From Lysobacter sp. TY2-98 (GTDB taxonomy: Bacteria > Pseudomonadota > Gammaproteobacteria > Xanthomonadales > Xanthomonadaceae), in the NCBI RefSeq assembly GCF_003367355.1, contig NZ_CP031413.1, positions 496,001-560,000 of the forward strand: DNA of 64,000 bases, read 5' to 3'. A program made the translations under genes and the position numbers. The notes under the pieces are model-generated. The model was given only the letters and a program-made list of their open reading frames with translations. It was not told the DNA's origin and did not search any database. This document shows, piece by piece, positions 21,885 to 29,535 of the stretch. Numbering within the stretch: position 1 is the first letter of the stretch; each line of letters starts with the position of its first letter.

Positions 21885-22259
21885 TTACGACGAGAGCCGC
21901 TGAATAAGTTGCGACACTTGAGGGCTAGCGGCGAGTGTGGCCACGTTTGCTGCAAACGCGACCATGCCGGCCGCGCCGCCCCCAACCTTGCGGAGCAAGC
22001 TGCTCTTGGCTGCGTGTTCTTCGCGCTTGGCGGGTCGAATGCCCTGAAGTTCATGGAGCAAACGAGCAAGCGCTTGAGGATCAGTGTCCCGAGGAAGGCC
22101 GAGCTGTTCCAGTAGGGGAGCATGGCGCAAGATTGCAATGCCGCTGCCGCCGTTCCCCTCTACGAGAAGATCTTCGGCATCGACATGTACATCGCCTTCG
22201 ATGCGGATGCCGTCGCCGCCATTGTTGCGAGCAACCAGACCTTTGATTCGGATAGTCAT
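21885..22259 (-). CDS. Cassette 1: glycine-rich repeat protein, first cassette
   Basis: 124 residues from the ATG at 22259 behind a strong AAAAGGAGAGATC site. The first 45 residues show beta-helix-like periodicity (NNGGDGIRIEGDV, then EGNGGSGIAIL), as in right-handed parallel beta-helix proteins. The rest is helical, with an Ala/Gly-rich hydrophobic stretch (GGGAAGMVAFAANVATLAA) that may contact membrane. Function unknown. As the attI-proximal cassette it would be best placed for expression from an integron promoter. Confidence 0.75.
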   Translation of the reverse strand: MTIRIKGLVARNNGGDGIRIEGDVHVDAEDLLVEGNGGSGIAILRHAPLLEQLGLPRDTDPQALARLLHELQGIRPAKREEHAAKSSLLRKVGGGAAGMVAFAANVATLAASPQVSQLIQRLSS

Positions 22260-22281
22260 GATCTCTCCTTTTGGGGCCTAA

Positions 22282-22345
22282 CACCGATTCTCTTCAAAAA
22301 GTCGGGCGGTAAAGACACGCGCCACGTTGCTCGGAAAAGGATCGC
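22282..22345 (-). other. attI site (boundary seen, extent approximate)
   Basis: At 22,276-22,282 the sequence gcctaac is followed by accgattctcttcaa rather than an attC core. In array orientation this reads GGTG then TTAGGC, the G/TTRRRY junction expected where cassette 1 was inserted at attI. The right limit is set at the customary ~65 bp and is not visible in the sequence. Confidence 0.75.
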
Positions 22346-22584
22346 ACACCAGACCTTAGAAATCAGTGGGTTATCGGAACGTGTGACTTGCGGTCGTCTG
22401 ACCCAGCAATTCGTACGGCTTGCGCCATCCCAACTCGATACCGCCCGACTGCGGGAGCGGTAAGCCTCCACCGCCCGGATCGGATTGTTCTGACACCCAG
22501 AAGCATCACGACCCTAGCGACTACGCAACCAATGCGCTGAACCATTACCCCATCTTCCGCGTCGTGTTGGGGACGTTACGTAGC
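22346..22584. promoter_or_regulatory. attI-intI spacer, presumed divergent promoter region
   Basis: About 240 bp between attI and the chosen intI start must hold the integrase promoter and, if present, the cassette promoter. No clear -35/-10 pair and no CTGT-N8-ACAG LexA box can be recognised by eye. Confidence 0.35.
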
Positions 22585-23856
22585 ATGGATGCTTTGGTCG
22601 CGCTTTACAGAGGAATCGGTCGGCGCTTGGGGTGGGGCGTGGCGGAGGATCCGCCGTCGGACGACTACCGGTTTCGTTCGACGAACGGCCGATGGCCGGA
22701 CACACGAACGCATCTCCCGACGTCATCGGCTGCTGGAGGCGGGACGCGGCCCAAGGGCGGCCCGAGGGAGGCGGTCTCCAATTCGCCTGACGCACAACTG
22801 CCCGCCACTGAATCCCGGATCCACTGGCTAGGTGATCCTCCAGACGGCGAGGGTGCATCGACACCGACGCGCTTCAAACCGCCCGCCGACGCTGGCGGCA
22901 AGCGCCTGCTGGATCTCGTCCGCGAGCGCGTCCGCGTCCGACACTACAGCCTGCGCACGGAGCGTGCCTACGTCAGCTGGGTGCGACGCTTCGTTCTCGC
23001 GAACGGTCGTCGTCATCCTCGCGAGCTTGGCGGCGCCGAGGTCGAACGCTTCCTGACGGACCTCGCGGCGCGCGATGACGTCGCATCCGGCACGCAGAAT
23101 CAGGCGCTGGCGGCGTTGCTTTTCCTGTATCGCGAAGTGCTCGGGCTCAAGCTGCCATGGATGCAGGACGTGGTGCGTGCGAAGCGTCCGCGACGCTTGC
23201 CGGTCGTGTTGTCACGTGCCGAAGTCGATCGACTGCTCGGTGCGATGGACGGCCAGGCGCGACTGATGACGGCATTGCTCTACGGCACCGGCATGCGCTT
23301 GATGGAGTGCACGCGTCTCCGCATCAAGGACGTGGACTTCGAGCGTGGCGAGATTCTCGTGCGTGAGGGAAAGGGCGACAAGGATCGTCGGGTGCCGCTT
23401 CCACAGGCATTGCGCGAGGATCTGCGTCGTGCGATCGAGCGGGCACTGCTGTTGCACCGTCATGATCTCGCGGAGGGTTTCGGCGAAGCGAAACTGCCGC
23501 ACGCGCTCGCGAAGAAGTATCCGAATGCAGCGCGAGAGGCGGGCTGGCAGTTCGTGTTCGCGTCCGCGAACCGATCGGTCGACCCGCGTACGAAGCGGGC
23601 GCATCGACATCACGTCGACGACAGTTCACTGCAACGCGCGGTCAAGAAGGCGCGCACGCTCGCCGGGATCACCAAGCCTGCGACCTGCCATACATTGCGA
23701 CACTCGTTCGCGACGCATCTGCTCGAAGCTGGACAGGACATTCGCACCGTACAGGAGCTTCTGGGTCACAAGGATCTCGGGACGACGCAGATCTATACGC
23801 ACGTGCTGGGCCGCGGCGCGGGCGCGGTGCTGAGCCCGTTGGATCGGCAGTTCTGA
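22585..23856 (+). CDS. intI: Integron integrase IntI
   Basis: Tyrosine recombinase that inserts and excises cassettes at attI/attC. The frame is open from an ATG at 22420; the ATG at 22585 is used here (423 residues), although family members are about 320-340 long and homology begins only near 22,900 (KRLLDLVRERVRVRHYSLRTE). No ATG, GTG or TTG lies at that point, so either ~105 extra N-terminal residues are translated or the start is unusual. Counting from 22585, the catalytic set is complete: Arg238 (TGMRLME), Lys in EGKGDKDR, His369 and Arg372 (HTLRHSF), His395 (LLGHKD) and Tyr404 (QIYTHV). The IntI-specific insert is present (ALAKKYPNAAREAGWQ, then RRxHH-like RAHRHH). Confidence 0.92.
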   Translation: MDALVALYRGIGRRLGWGVAEDPPSDDYRFRSTNGRWPDTRTHLPTSSAAGGGTRPKGGPREAVSNSPDAQLPATESRIHWLGDPPDGEGASTPTRFKPPADAGGKRLLDLVRERVRVRHYSLRTERAYVSWVRRFVLANGRRHPRELGGAEVERFLTDLAARDDVASGTQNQALAALLFLYREVLGLKLPWMQDVVRAKRPRRLPVVLSRAEVDRLLGAMDGQARLMTALLYGTGMRLMECTRLRIKDVDFERGEILVREGKGDKDRRVPLPQALREDLRRAIERALLLHRHDLAEGFGEAKLPHALAKKYPNAAREAGWQFVFASANRSVDPRTKRAHRHHVDDSSLQRAVKKARTLAGITKPATCHTLRHSFATHLLEAGQDIRTVQELLGHKDLGTTQIYTHVLGRGAGAVLSPLDRQF

Positions 23857-24006
23857 CAACGATCGGGCGACTGAAGTGCGAACTGCATCATGTCGCGCGA
23901 GGCTCAAGAGGCTCACGCCGACTAGGTAGGTAACGGTGCGTCACCCTCGCGGTGCTGCATCTCCCCCAGGTAGCGGCGCTCGAGCTTCGCGACTGGTCAG
24001 CAAAAC

Positions 24007-25473
24007 TCAATCCGCGTCGCGGTCGATCCCGTATTTGCGGAGCTTTTCCACCAGCGTCGTACGACGCAGACCGAGCAGCGGCGCGGCGTGCGCGACCACG
24101 CCGTTCGCCTGCTGCAACGCGGCCTGGATCAACTCGAGTTCGAGCTCGGCCATGTGGCTCTTGAGGTCGAGACCTTCCGGCGGAAGCGTTGCGCGGGGAT
24201 TGATGGTCGACGGGTCGGCGGCACCCGCGGCCGGCGCAGAGGAGGGCGTCGCACGCGTCGCGGCGATCACCGTGGCGGGCGTCGGATTCGTCATCGCCGG
24301 CTCCACGGGGAGCTCGGCGACACCCGCGCGATAGCGCGCCGGCAAGTCCGTCGCACGCACCTGGCTGTTCGGATGCAACACGGCGAGACGTTCGAGCAGG
24401 TTGTGCAGCTCGCGCACGTTGCCGGGCCAGTGATAGTGCTTGAGCACGTTCACGGCTTCGCCCGTCAACGCGACGCGGCCGCGCCCGCTTTCGGCGAGCT
24501 GCTTGGTGATGGCGGAGATCAGGTCGGGCAGGTCTTCCGTGCGCTCGCGCAGGGCAGGCATTTCGATCGGGAAGACGTTGAGGCGATAGAAGAGATCCTC
24601 GCGGAAGCCGCCCTTGGCGATCTGGTCCTCGAGGTTGCGGTGCGTCGCGGCGACGACACGTACGTTGCAGGAATACACCTGCGTGCCGCCCACGCGTTCG
24701 AACGTGCGTTCCTGCAGGACGCGAAGCAGCTTCACCTGCATCGCCATCGGCATGTCGCCGATTTCGTCGAGCAGCAGCGTGCCGCCCTCGGCCATTTCGA
24801 ACCGGCCCTTGCGTTGCGTCAGCGCACCGGTGAACGCGCCCTTCTCGTGGCCGAACAGTTCGCTTTCGAGCAGGTCCGCGGGAATTGCGCCGCAGTTGAT
24901 CGCGACGAACGGCTTGCCGGCGCGCTTCGATCGCTCATGGATGGTGCGCGCCGCGACTTCTTTACCCGTCCCCGACTCGCCGAGGATCAGCACGGTCGTA
25001 TCGAAGCCGGCGACCTGGTCGATCATGCGATTGAGTCGCGTGACCGCTTCCGACGAACCGGTCGGCCCGACGCTCTGCTTGTCTTGGCGTTCCTCGTCGT
25101 CGATGCGCTTGAGGCTGGCGCGACGCAACGCTTCCTGCAGTTGCGGACGACGGATCGGGTAGTCGAGCGGCCAAACCGAATCGGGGTGCACCAGCGAACG
25201 CCACGGCGCGCGCTCGTCGTGGCCGGGCAACACCATCAGCGGTGAGTGCAACGGCTGGCGCGACAACCAGTCGACGAACGCCGACCACGCGCCCGGGTCA
25301 CCGACGTCACCCGCCACGATCGCGACCCAGTCCGTCGCCTTCGAGCGCGCGAGGTCGAGGTCGGCCGCGTCGGCGACGAGGCGCGGGGTGAAGTCCATGA
25401 ATTCCAGCAGGGTGGCGACGCGTTCTGCGCGCGCCATGTCGCCATCCACCACCAGGATGCGCGACTCGCTCAT
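24007..25473 (-). CDS. fleQ: FleQ, sigma-54-dependent flagellar master activator
   Basis: 488 residues, ATG at 25473. Activates sigma-54 promoters of early flagellar genes and, in relatives, responds to cyclic-di-GMP. The N-terminal FleQ receiver-like domain (1-120) lacks the usual phospho-acceptor context (AIVAGDVGD). The AAA+ domain has Walker A GESGTGKE (165-172), the sigma-54 contact loop GAFTGA (212-217) and Walker [12 protein letters not shown] (230-240). A C-terminal Fis-type helix-turn-helix lies at about 455-485 ([19 protein letters not shown]). It overlaps the upstream response-regulator gene by 4 bp. The integron ends about 150 bp downstream. Confidence 0.95.
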   Translation of the reverse strand: MSESRILVVDGDMARAERVATLLEFMDFTPRLVADAADLDLARSKATDWVAIVAGDVGDPGAWSAFVDWLSRQPLHSPLMVLPGHDERAPWRSLVHPDSVWPLDYPIRRPQLQEALRRASLKRIDDEERQDKQSVGPTGSSEAVTRLNRMIDQVAGFDTTVLILGESGTGKEVAARTIHERSKRAGKPFVAINCGAIPADLLESELFGHEKGAFTGALTQRKGRFEMAEGGTLLLDEIGDMPMAMQVKLLRVLQERTFERVGGTQVYSCNVRVVAATHRNLEDQIAKGGFREDLFYRLNVFPIEMPALRERTEDLPDLISAITKQLAESGRGRVALTGEAVNVLKHYHWPGNVRELHNLLERLAVLHPNSQVRATDLPARYRAGVAELPVEPAMTNPTPATVIAATRATPSSAPAAGAADPSTINPRATLPPEGLDLKSHMAELELELIQAALQQANGVVAHAAPLLGLRRTTLVEKLRKYGIDRDAD

Positions 25474-25859
25474 TCGGTCGCTCCGACCTCCGCCGCGCGC
25501 CCGGCCAACTTCTCGAGCAGCGGCATGACGTCGTGGATGTAGGAGAGCTTGCTGACGAAGGCGTCGGCACCGGCGCGCAGCGCGTGCTCACGGTGTTCGG
25601 CATCGTCGAAATGGCTGGCGATGACGACGTAGGGCGGGGCGTCCTGCGCCTTGATCAGGCGCGTGGCCTGAAGGCCCCCCATCTCGGGCATGGCGAGGTC
25701 CATCAGCACGACGTCGGGACGCAGCGCTTCGCACTGCGCGATCGCTTCGATGCCATTGCCGGCGGACCCGACGATGTTCACCCAGTCGAGCCGGCGCAGG
25801 TGGCGCACGGCCGCGTTGATGAAGCCTTCGTGGTCGTCGACCAGCAGGACGCTCAGCAT
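25470..25859 (-). CDS. Single-domain response regulator
   Basis: 129 residues from the ATG at 25859, with GAGGAGAAC upstream; the longer open frame is ignored. It consists of a receiver domain only: acidic pair D8-D9 (VDDHEG), phospho-acceptor D54 (VLMDLAMP), and Lys in DAFVSKLSY. With no output domain it probably acts by protein contact, as expected of a regulator between rpoN2 and fleQ. Translationally coupled to fleQ (ATGA overlap) and downstream of the rpoN2 sigma-54 promoter. Confidence 0.9.
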   Translation of the reverse strand: MLSVLLVDDHEGFINAAVRHLRRLDWVNIVGSAGNGIEAIAQCEALRPDVVLMDLAMPEMGGLQATRLIKAQDAPPYVVIASHFDDAEHREHALRAGADAFVSKLSYIHDVMPLLEKLAGRAAEVGATE

Positions 25860-25878
25860 GCAGTTCTCCTCGGATCCC

Positions 25879-27288
25879 TCACCGGGCCGCGTATGCGGCC
25901 ACGGGGCGCTGGCGTGCCCGCGCGGGGGCGATGTCCAGCTGGTCGCGATACTTTGCCACCGTACGACGCGCGATGCGCACGCCCTGTCGCGCGAGCAGGC
26001 CGGCGATCGTCTCGTCGGCGAGCGGGGCATGCGGCAACTCGGCGTCGATCAGGCGCTTGACCATCGCCTTCACCGCCGCGCCCGAGACGTCCGCACCCTC
26101 CAGCCGCACCGCGAACAGGCGCTTGAGCTCGAAGGTGCCGCGCGGGGTCTGGATGTACTTGCCGGTGGTGATGCGCGAGACCGTCGACTCGTGCATGCCG
26201 ATCGCGTCGGCGACTTCGCGCAGGGTCAGCGGCGCGATCGCCTCTTCGCCCTGATCGAGGAAGGCCCGCTGACGTTCCACCAGCACCTGGGTCGTGCGCA
26301 GCAACGTGTCGTTGCGCATGGCGATGCCGCGCACCAGCCACCGTGCTTCGTCCAGAAGACCGCGGAGCGCGGAGACGTCGCCACTGGCACCGGACAGGCC
26401 GGATTCGCAATGCGCGGAGATGCGCACTTTCGGAAGCGTCCTGCCGTTGAGGTTCACGCGCCATTGCCCGCCGAGCTTGCGCACCACGACGTCCGGCACG
26501 ACGTGATCGTCGTCGCGGATCGAAGGCTCGGGCACCGGGCAGGCGTCGAGCGAGAGGATCAACGCGACCGCCGCGTTCGCGGCTTCGACGCTGCAGTCGA
26601 GTGCATCCGCCAGGGCGCGGCCGTCGTGGCGGGCGAGGGTGGCGAGGTGATCGCGGACGATGCGCCCGGCGAGATCGCGTTCGCCGCAGGCGGGCAGGCG
26701 ATGGAGCTGCGCGACCAGGCACTCGCAGGCGTCGACCGCGCAGAGGCCCGCCCAGTCGCCGTGCAGCAGGCGCAGGCGGACGATTTCCATGGCTTTCGCA
26801 TCGACGCCGAGTTCCGCGGCGCCCTCAGCGGTCAGGGTGGCGAGCTCGCCTTCCAGCAGGCCGGAGTCCGCGGTGCGGTCCAGCCACCACGCGGCGATCA
26901 GCAGGTCGCCGGCCGACCAGTCGAGGCGCAGCTCCTTCAGCAGGCGCAGGCGCCAGTCGCTGAATTCGCCGTCGGCGATCCGGGCGGTGGCGTCGTCATC
27001 CCCCACGGTGACGCCGCCACTCATGCCCGACAGGAACTGCGGTTCCGGAAGCTCGTCCCAGGCCGAAGCTTCGAACGATGCTTCGTCCGACGCGGCCTCA
27101 CGGCTGTCCGCATCGGTCTCGCCGGCCTCGTCGCCTTCGTCGAGTTCCAGCATCGGATTCCGGTCCAGCGCCTGGCGCAGCTCCATTTCGAGCTGGGGGG
27201 CGGTCAGCTGCAGCAGCCGGATCGACTGCAGGAGCTGCGGCGTCAGGTTGAGCGACTGCGACATCTGCGCGCGAACCGACGCTTTCAT
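25879..27288 (-). CDS. rpoN: RNA polymerase sigma-54 factor (flagellar RpoN2)
   Basis: 469 residues, ATG at 27288. Region I is Gln/Leu-rich (SQSLNLTPQLLQSIRLLQL, 10-28), region II acidic (about 50-80), then core-binding and DNA-binding regions with the helix-turn-helix LREVADAIGMHESTVSRITTG and the near-C-terminal RpoN box ARRTVAKYR (440-448). In xanthomonads a second rpoN copy beside fleQ serves flagella; the position here implies the same. A sigma-54 motif 55 bp upstream suggests autoregulation. Confidence 0.93.
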   Translation of the reverse strand: MKASVRAQMSQSLNLTPQLLQSIRLLQLTAPQLEMELRQALDRNPMLELDEGDEAGETDADSREAASDEASFEASAWDELPEPQFLSGMSGGVTVGDDDATARIADGEFSDWRLRLLKELRLDWSAGDLLIAAWWLDRTADSGLLEGELATLTAEGAAELGVDAKAMEIVRLRLLHGDWAGLCAVDACECLVAQLHRLPACGERDLAGRIVRDHLATLARHDGRALADALDCSVEAANAAVALILSLDACPVPEPSIRDDDHVVPDVVVRKLGGQWRVNLNGRTLPKVRISAHCESGLSGASGDVSALRGLLDEARWLVRGIAMRNDTLLRTTQVLVERQRAFLDQGEEAIAPLTLREVADAIGMHESTVSRITTGKYIQTPRGTFELKRLFAVRLEGADVSGAAVKAMVKRLIDAELPHAPLADETIAGLLARQGVRIARRTVAKYRDQLDIAPARARQRPVAAYAAR

Positions 27289-27342
27289 TCGACTCTCCCT
27301 GGACCGGTTTCGTTAGTACGGCATGAATCCTGCAGCGCATCG

Positions 27343-27358
27343 TGCAGGAGCCGTGCCA
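27343..27358 (-). promoter_or_regulatory. Sigma-54 promoter upstream of rpoN2
   Basis: TGGCACG-GCTC-CTGCA on the minus strand, one mismatch from the TGGCACG-N4-TTGCW consensus. Predicted start near 27,332 gives a 44-nt leader. Confidence 0.75.
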
Positions 27359-27528
27359 GACGCCAGATCAGGGCGATCCCGACGCGGCGGCCACGGGAGA
27401 TGTCGGGGCTGTCGGGGAATGCCCTACGCCGCTGCCGGTATTTCGACGCGAAATGTGGCGGCCTCCGAAAAAGCGCGGCCGGTCCGGTGGGCTAGCTGAA
27501 CAGTTGCCCGACGAACGGTCGGGCTCGC

Positions 27529-28185
27529 TCAGGGCGAGGACGCGTCCTTCGACGGCACCCGCGAACTCCACTGCACCGCGGTGCGCACCAGCTCGACCGC
27601 GTTGCGGCAGCCGAGCGCTTCCATCAGGCGCGCGCGATGCGTTTCCACGGTCTTGACCGAGATGCCGAGGTCCGCAGCGATTTGCTTGGTCGTGCGACCC
27701 GCGCCGAGCGCGGCCAGGATCTCGCGCTGCCGCGGCGGCAAGGTGGCAGGATCGGTGCCCTTGCGCGGACGCGCGCCGGCATCGCCGAGCATCGCCGTCG
27801 ACACCTGCGGGCTGAGAAAGACGCGGCCGGCGAATGCGGCGCGCAGGGCGATGTCCAGCTCCGCCGGCGCGGCTTCCTTGACCACGAACCCCTGCGCGCC
27901 CCGCGCAAGCGCTTCCCGTACGTGGGCACCGTCGTCGTGCATGGACATGATCACGACCGCGGTGTCCGGCGCGACGCGCCGCAGTTCCTCCAGCGTGTCG
28001 AAGCCGTTGCGGCCGGGCATGGAGAGGTCGAGCAGCACCACATGCGGATGCAGGTCGCGCGTGCGCATCACGGCTTCGTCGCCGCTCGCCGCTTCGCCGA
28101 CCACCTCGATCCCGTCGAACGACTCGACGAGCCGGCGCAGGCCGGCGCGGATCAGGGTGTGGTCGTCGCAGATGAGGACGCGCAC
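27529..28185 (-). CDS. NarL/FixJ-type response regulator (LuxR family)
   Basis: 218 residues from a GTG at 28185. Receiver domain with D7-D8, phospho-acceptor D53 (LLDLSMPG) and Lys near 103 (FVVKEA). A LuxR-type helix-turn-helix lies at about 148-195 (LPPRQREILAALGAG, then TTKQIAADLGISVKTVETHRARLME). Likely cytoplasmic transcription regulator; no partner kinase is adjacent. Its position between rpoN2 and the fliST genes suggests a role in motility. Confidence 0.9.
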   Translation of the reverse strand: MRVLICDDHTLIRAGLRRLVESFDGIEVVGEAASGDEAVMRTRDLHPHVVLLDLSMPGRNGFDTLEELRRVAPDTAVVIMSMHDDGAHVREALARGAQGFVVKEAAPAELDIALRAAFAGRVFLSPQVSTAMLGDAGARPRKGTDPATLPPRQREILAALGAGRTTKQIAADLGISVKTVETHRARLMEALGCRNAVELVRTAVQWSSRVPSKDASSP

Positions 28186-28251
28186 GCAGCTCGGATCGGG
28201 GGAGGTGGCCGCACCTTAGCCGAGCGGCCGGATCGCGCCAAGACGCGGCGC

Positions 28252-28818
28252 TCAGCGCTGGCGTCGACGCTCGGCGACGGCCCGACGGTGCAGGCGGAAC
28301 AGATGGCGCTCGAGCAGCGCTTCCAGGCCGGTGGGCAAGGGGTCGAAGCGCAGCCAGGCGCGGGCGCCGTCGGGACCGCTGTCGATCGCCAGCACGTGGG
28401 CGGGCAGGAGCAGGGCTTCCGGCAGCGTGTCGGACGGCTGCAGGCGCAGGACGACGGCGTCGCCGACGGCGGGCACGGTGTCGTCGGGGCCGAGGGACAC
28501 CGCGGCGCCGCGCGCGGACCAGTCGAGTGGACGCACCGGATCGGCAGGCTGGTCGCGCTGCATCAGTGCGCCGACCAGGCCGACCAGCAGGTCGACCTTG
28601 GCTTCGAGCCGGCGGACCGCGGGATCGGATCCGGGTTCGGCGTCGTCGTCGGCGCGGGCCTCGTCGACAAGCGCGAGCGCGCGCATCAGCGCTTCACCGC
28701 GCGCTAGGGCGGCGCGCTGACGCGCTTCGGGGAGCGGCGGAAGGATCGAGAGCGGCCGCGCGTCCTCGCTGGCGATCGCGTCGCCGAACAGCGAGTCGCG
28801 CGCGGCGTCGGCGCTCAT
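28252..28818 (-). CDS. PilZ-like flagellar protein
   Basis: 188 residues from the ATG at 28818 (MSADAARDSLFG), which overlaps the fliT stop. An N-terminal helical region (50-100) with a coiled-coil-like RRLEAKVDLLVGLVGALM, then a PilZ-type barrel (WSARGAAVSLGPDD, GDAVVLRLQPSD, AWLRFDPLPTGLEALLERHLFRLHR). The RxxxR cyclic-di-GMP motif is not evident, so it may be a non-binding PilZ relative. Similar genes sit beside fliST in xanthomonads. Confidence 0.75.
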   Translation of the reverse strand: MSADAARDSLFGDAIASEDARPLSILPPLPEARQRAALARGEALMRALALVDEARADDDAEPGSDPAVRRLEAKVDLLVGLVGALMQRDQPADPVRPLDWSARGAAVSLGPDDTVPAVGDAVVLRLQPSDTLPEALLLPAHVLAIDSGPDGARAWLRFDPLPTGLEALLERHLFRLHRRAVAERRRQR

Positions 28819-29096
28819 CAGGCCAGGTAGGCCTTGATCGCGCGGCCGTCGCGGCCCATGCGCTCGAGCGTGCGCTGCGCGTCGTCGCGTGCGTTGCGCA
28901 GCTCTTCGATCAGCGAACGCTGCGCGGTGAGCAGTTCGAGCCACGATTCGCGACAGCTCTTCTCGACCTCGGAACCGGTTTCGAAACTCGCGCGCAGCGC
29001 GGTCTCGTGCTCGACCAGCAGCGCGTGGGCGCCGTCGAAATCATTGTTGGCGATGCAGGTGCGGATCGCGTCGGTGGGCAGCATCGGCGTGCTCAT
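28818..29096 (-). CDS. fliT: FliT-like flagellar chaperone
   Basis: 92 residues from the ATG at 29096 (MSTPMLPTDAIR), overlapping fliS by 4 bp. All-helical and small, with a heptad-like second half (LLTAQRSLIEELRNARDDAQRTLERM). Position after fliD-fliS and size fit FliT, the FliD export chaperone; sequence conservation of FliT is weak, so this rests partly on synteny. Confidence 0.75.
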   Translation of the reverse strand: MSTPMLPTDAIRTCIANNDFDGAHALLVEHETALRASFETGSEVEKSCRESWLELLTAQRSLIEELRNARDDAQRTLERMGRDGRAIKAYLA

Positions 29097-29515
29097 GCGC
29101 CGGCTCCCATCGTCGCCGCGCGGGCAGGCTGCGCGCCGGGTGCGATCGCGTTCCAGGCCGATTCGATGTCCGCGATGAGTCCATCGCATTCACGCAGCGC
29201 GGCGGTGTCGTTGGCGATGTTCGCCTCGAGCAGGCGACGCTGCACGTAGTCGTAGAGCGCGAGCAGGTTCTGCGCGATCTCGCCGCCGGCTTCCATGTTT
29301 AGCGAACCGGCGAGGTGGCCGACGATCGTCGACGCCTCGCTGATCGCCTGACCCTTGCGGGCGACGTTGCCGGCGTCGATGCAGGCCGCCGCAAGCTGCA
29401 GGCGTTCGCGCAGACCGTTGAACATCAGGGCGACGAGGCGATGCGGATCGGCGTCGAGCACCGCGCTCGACACGGCGGTCTGTCGGTACTGGTTGGCGAC
29501 GGCGTGATAGCTCAT
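29093..29515 (-). CDS. fliS: FliS, flagellin chaperone
   Basis: 140 residues, ATG at 29515. Opens MSYHAVANQYRQTAVSSA and continues DPHRLVALMFNGLRERL, both characteristic of FliS. The four-helix bundle binds the C-terminus of flagellin and prevents polymerisation in the cytoplasm. The tail beyond residue 125 is Ala-rich. Lies 20 bp downstream of fliD in the same operon. Confidence 0.94.
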   Translation of the reverse strand: MSYHAVANQYRQTAVSSAVLDADPHRLVALMFNGLRERLQLAAACIDAGNVARKGQAISEASTIVGHLAGSLNMEAGGEIAQNLLALYDYVQRRLLEANIANDTAALRECDGLIADIESAWNAIAPGAQPARAATMGAGA

Positions 29516-29535
29516 GGCGGTGCTCGGAATCTCGA

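Larger units (their letters stand above)
1..22345 (-). mobile_element. Chromosomal integron cassette array with attI
   Basis: 45 attC sites of about 60 bp recur every 280-850 bp from 124 to 21,874, all in one orientation, each followed by a different body. The array reads leftward from attI and continues beyond position 1. The attC core is nearly invariant (a gccgc-gaa-gcggc stem near the centre), as expected of a sedentary chromosomal integron. The intI gene lies to the right and is transcribed away from the cassettes. Cassettes are numbered here from attI. GC content is visibly lower than in the flagellar genes to the right. Confidence 0.97.

Noticed and set aside
22346..22584. A specific Pc/PintI promoter pair or LexA box near attI
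   Set aside because: No motif close enough to consensus can be seen by eye; only the region is annotated.
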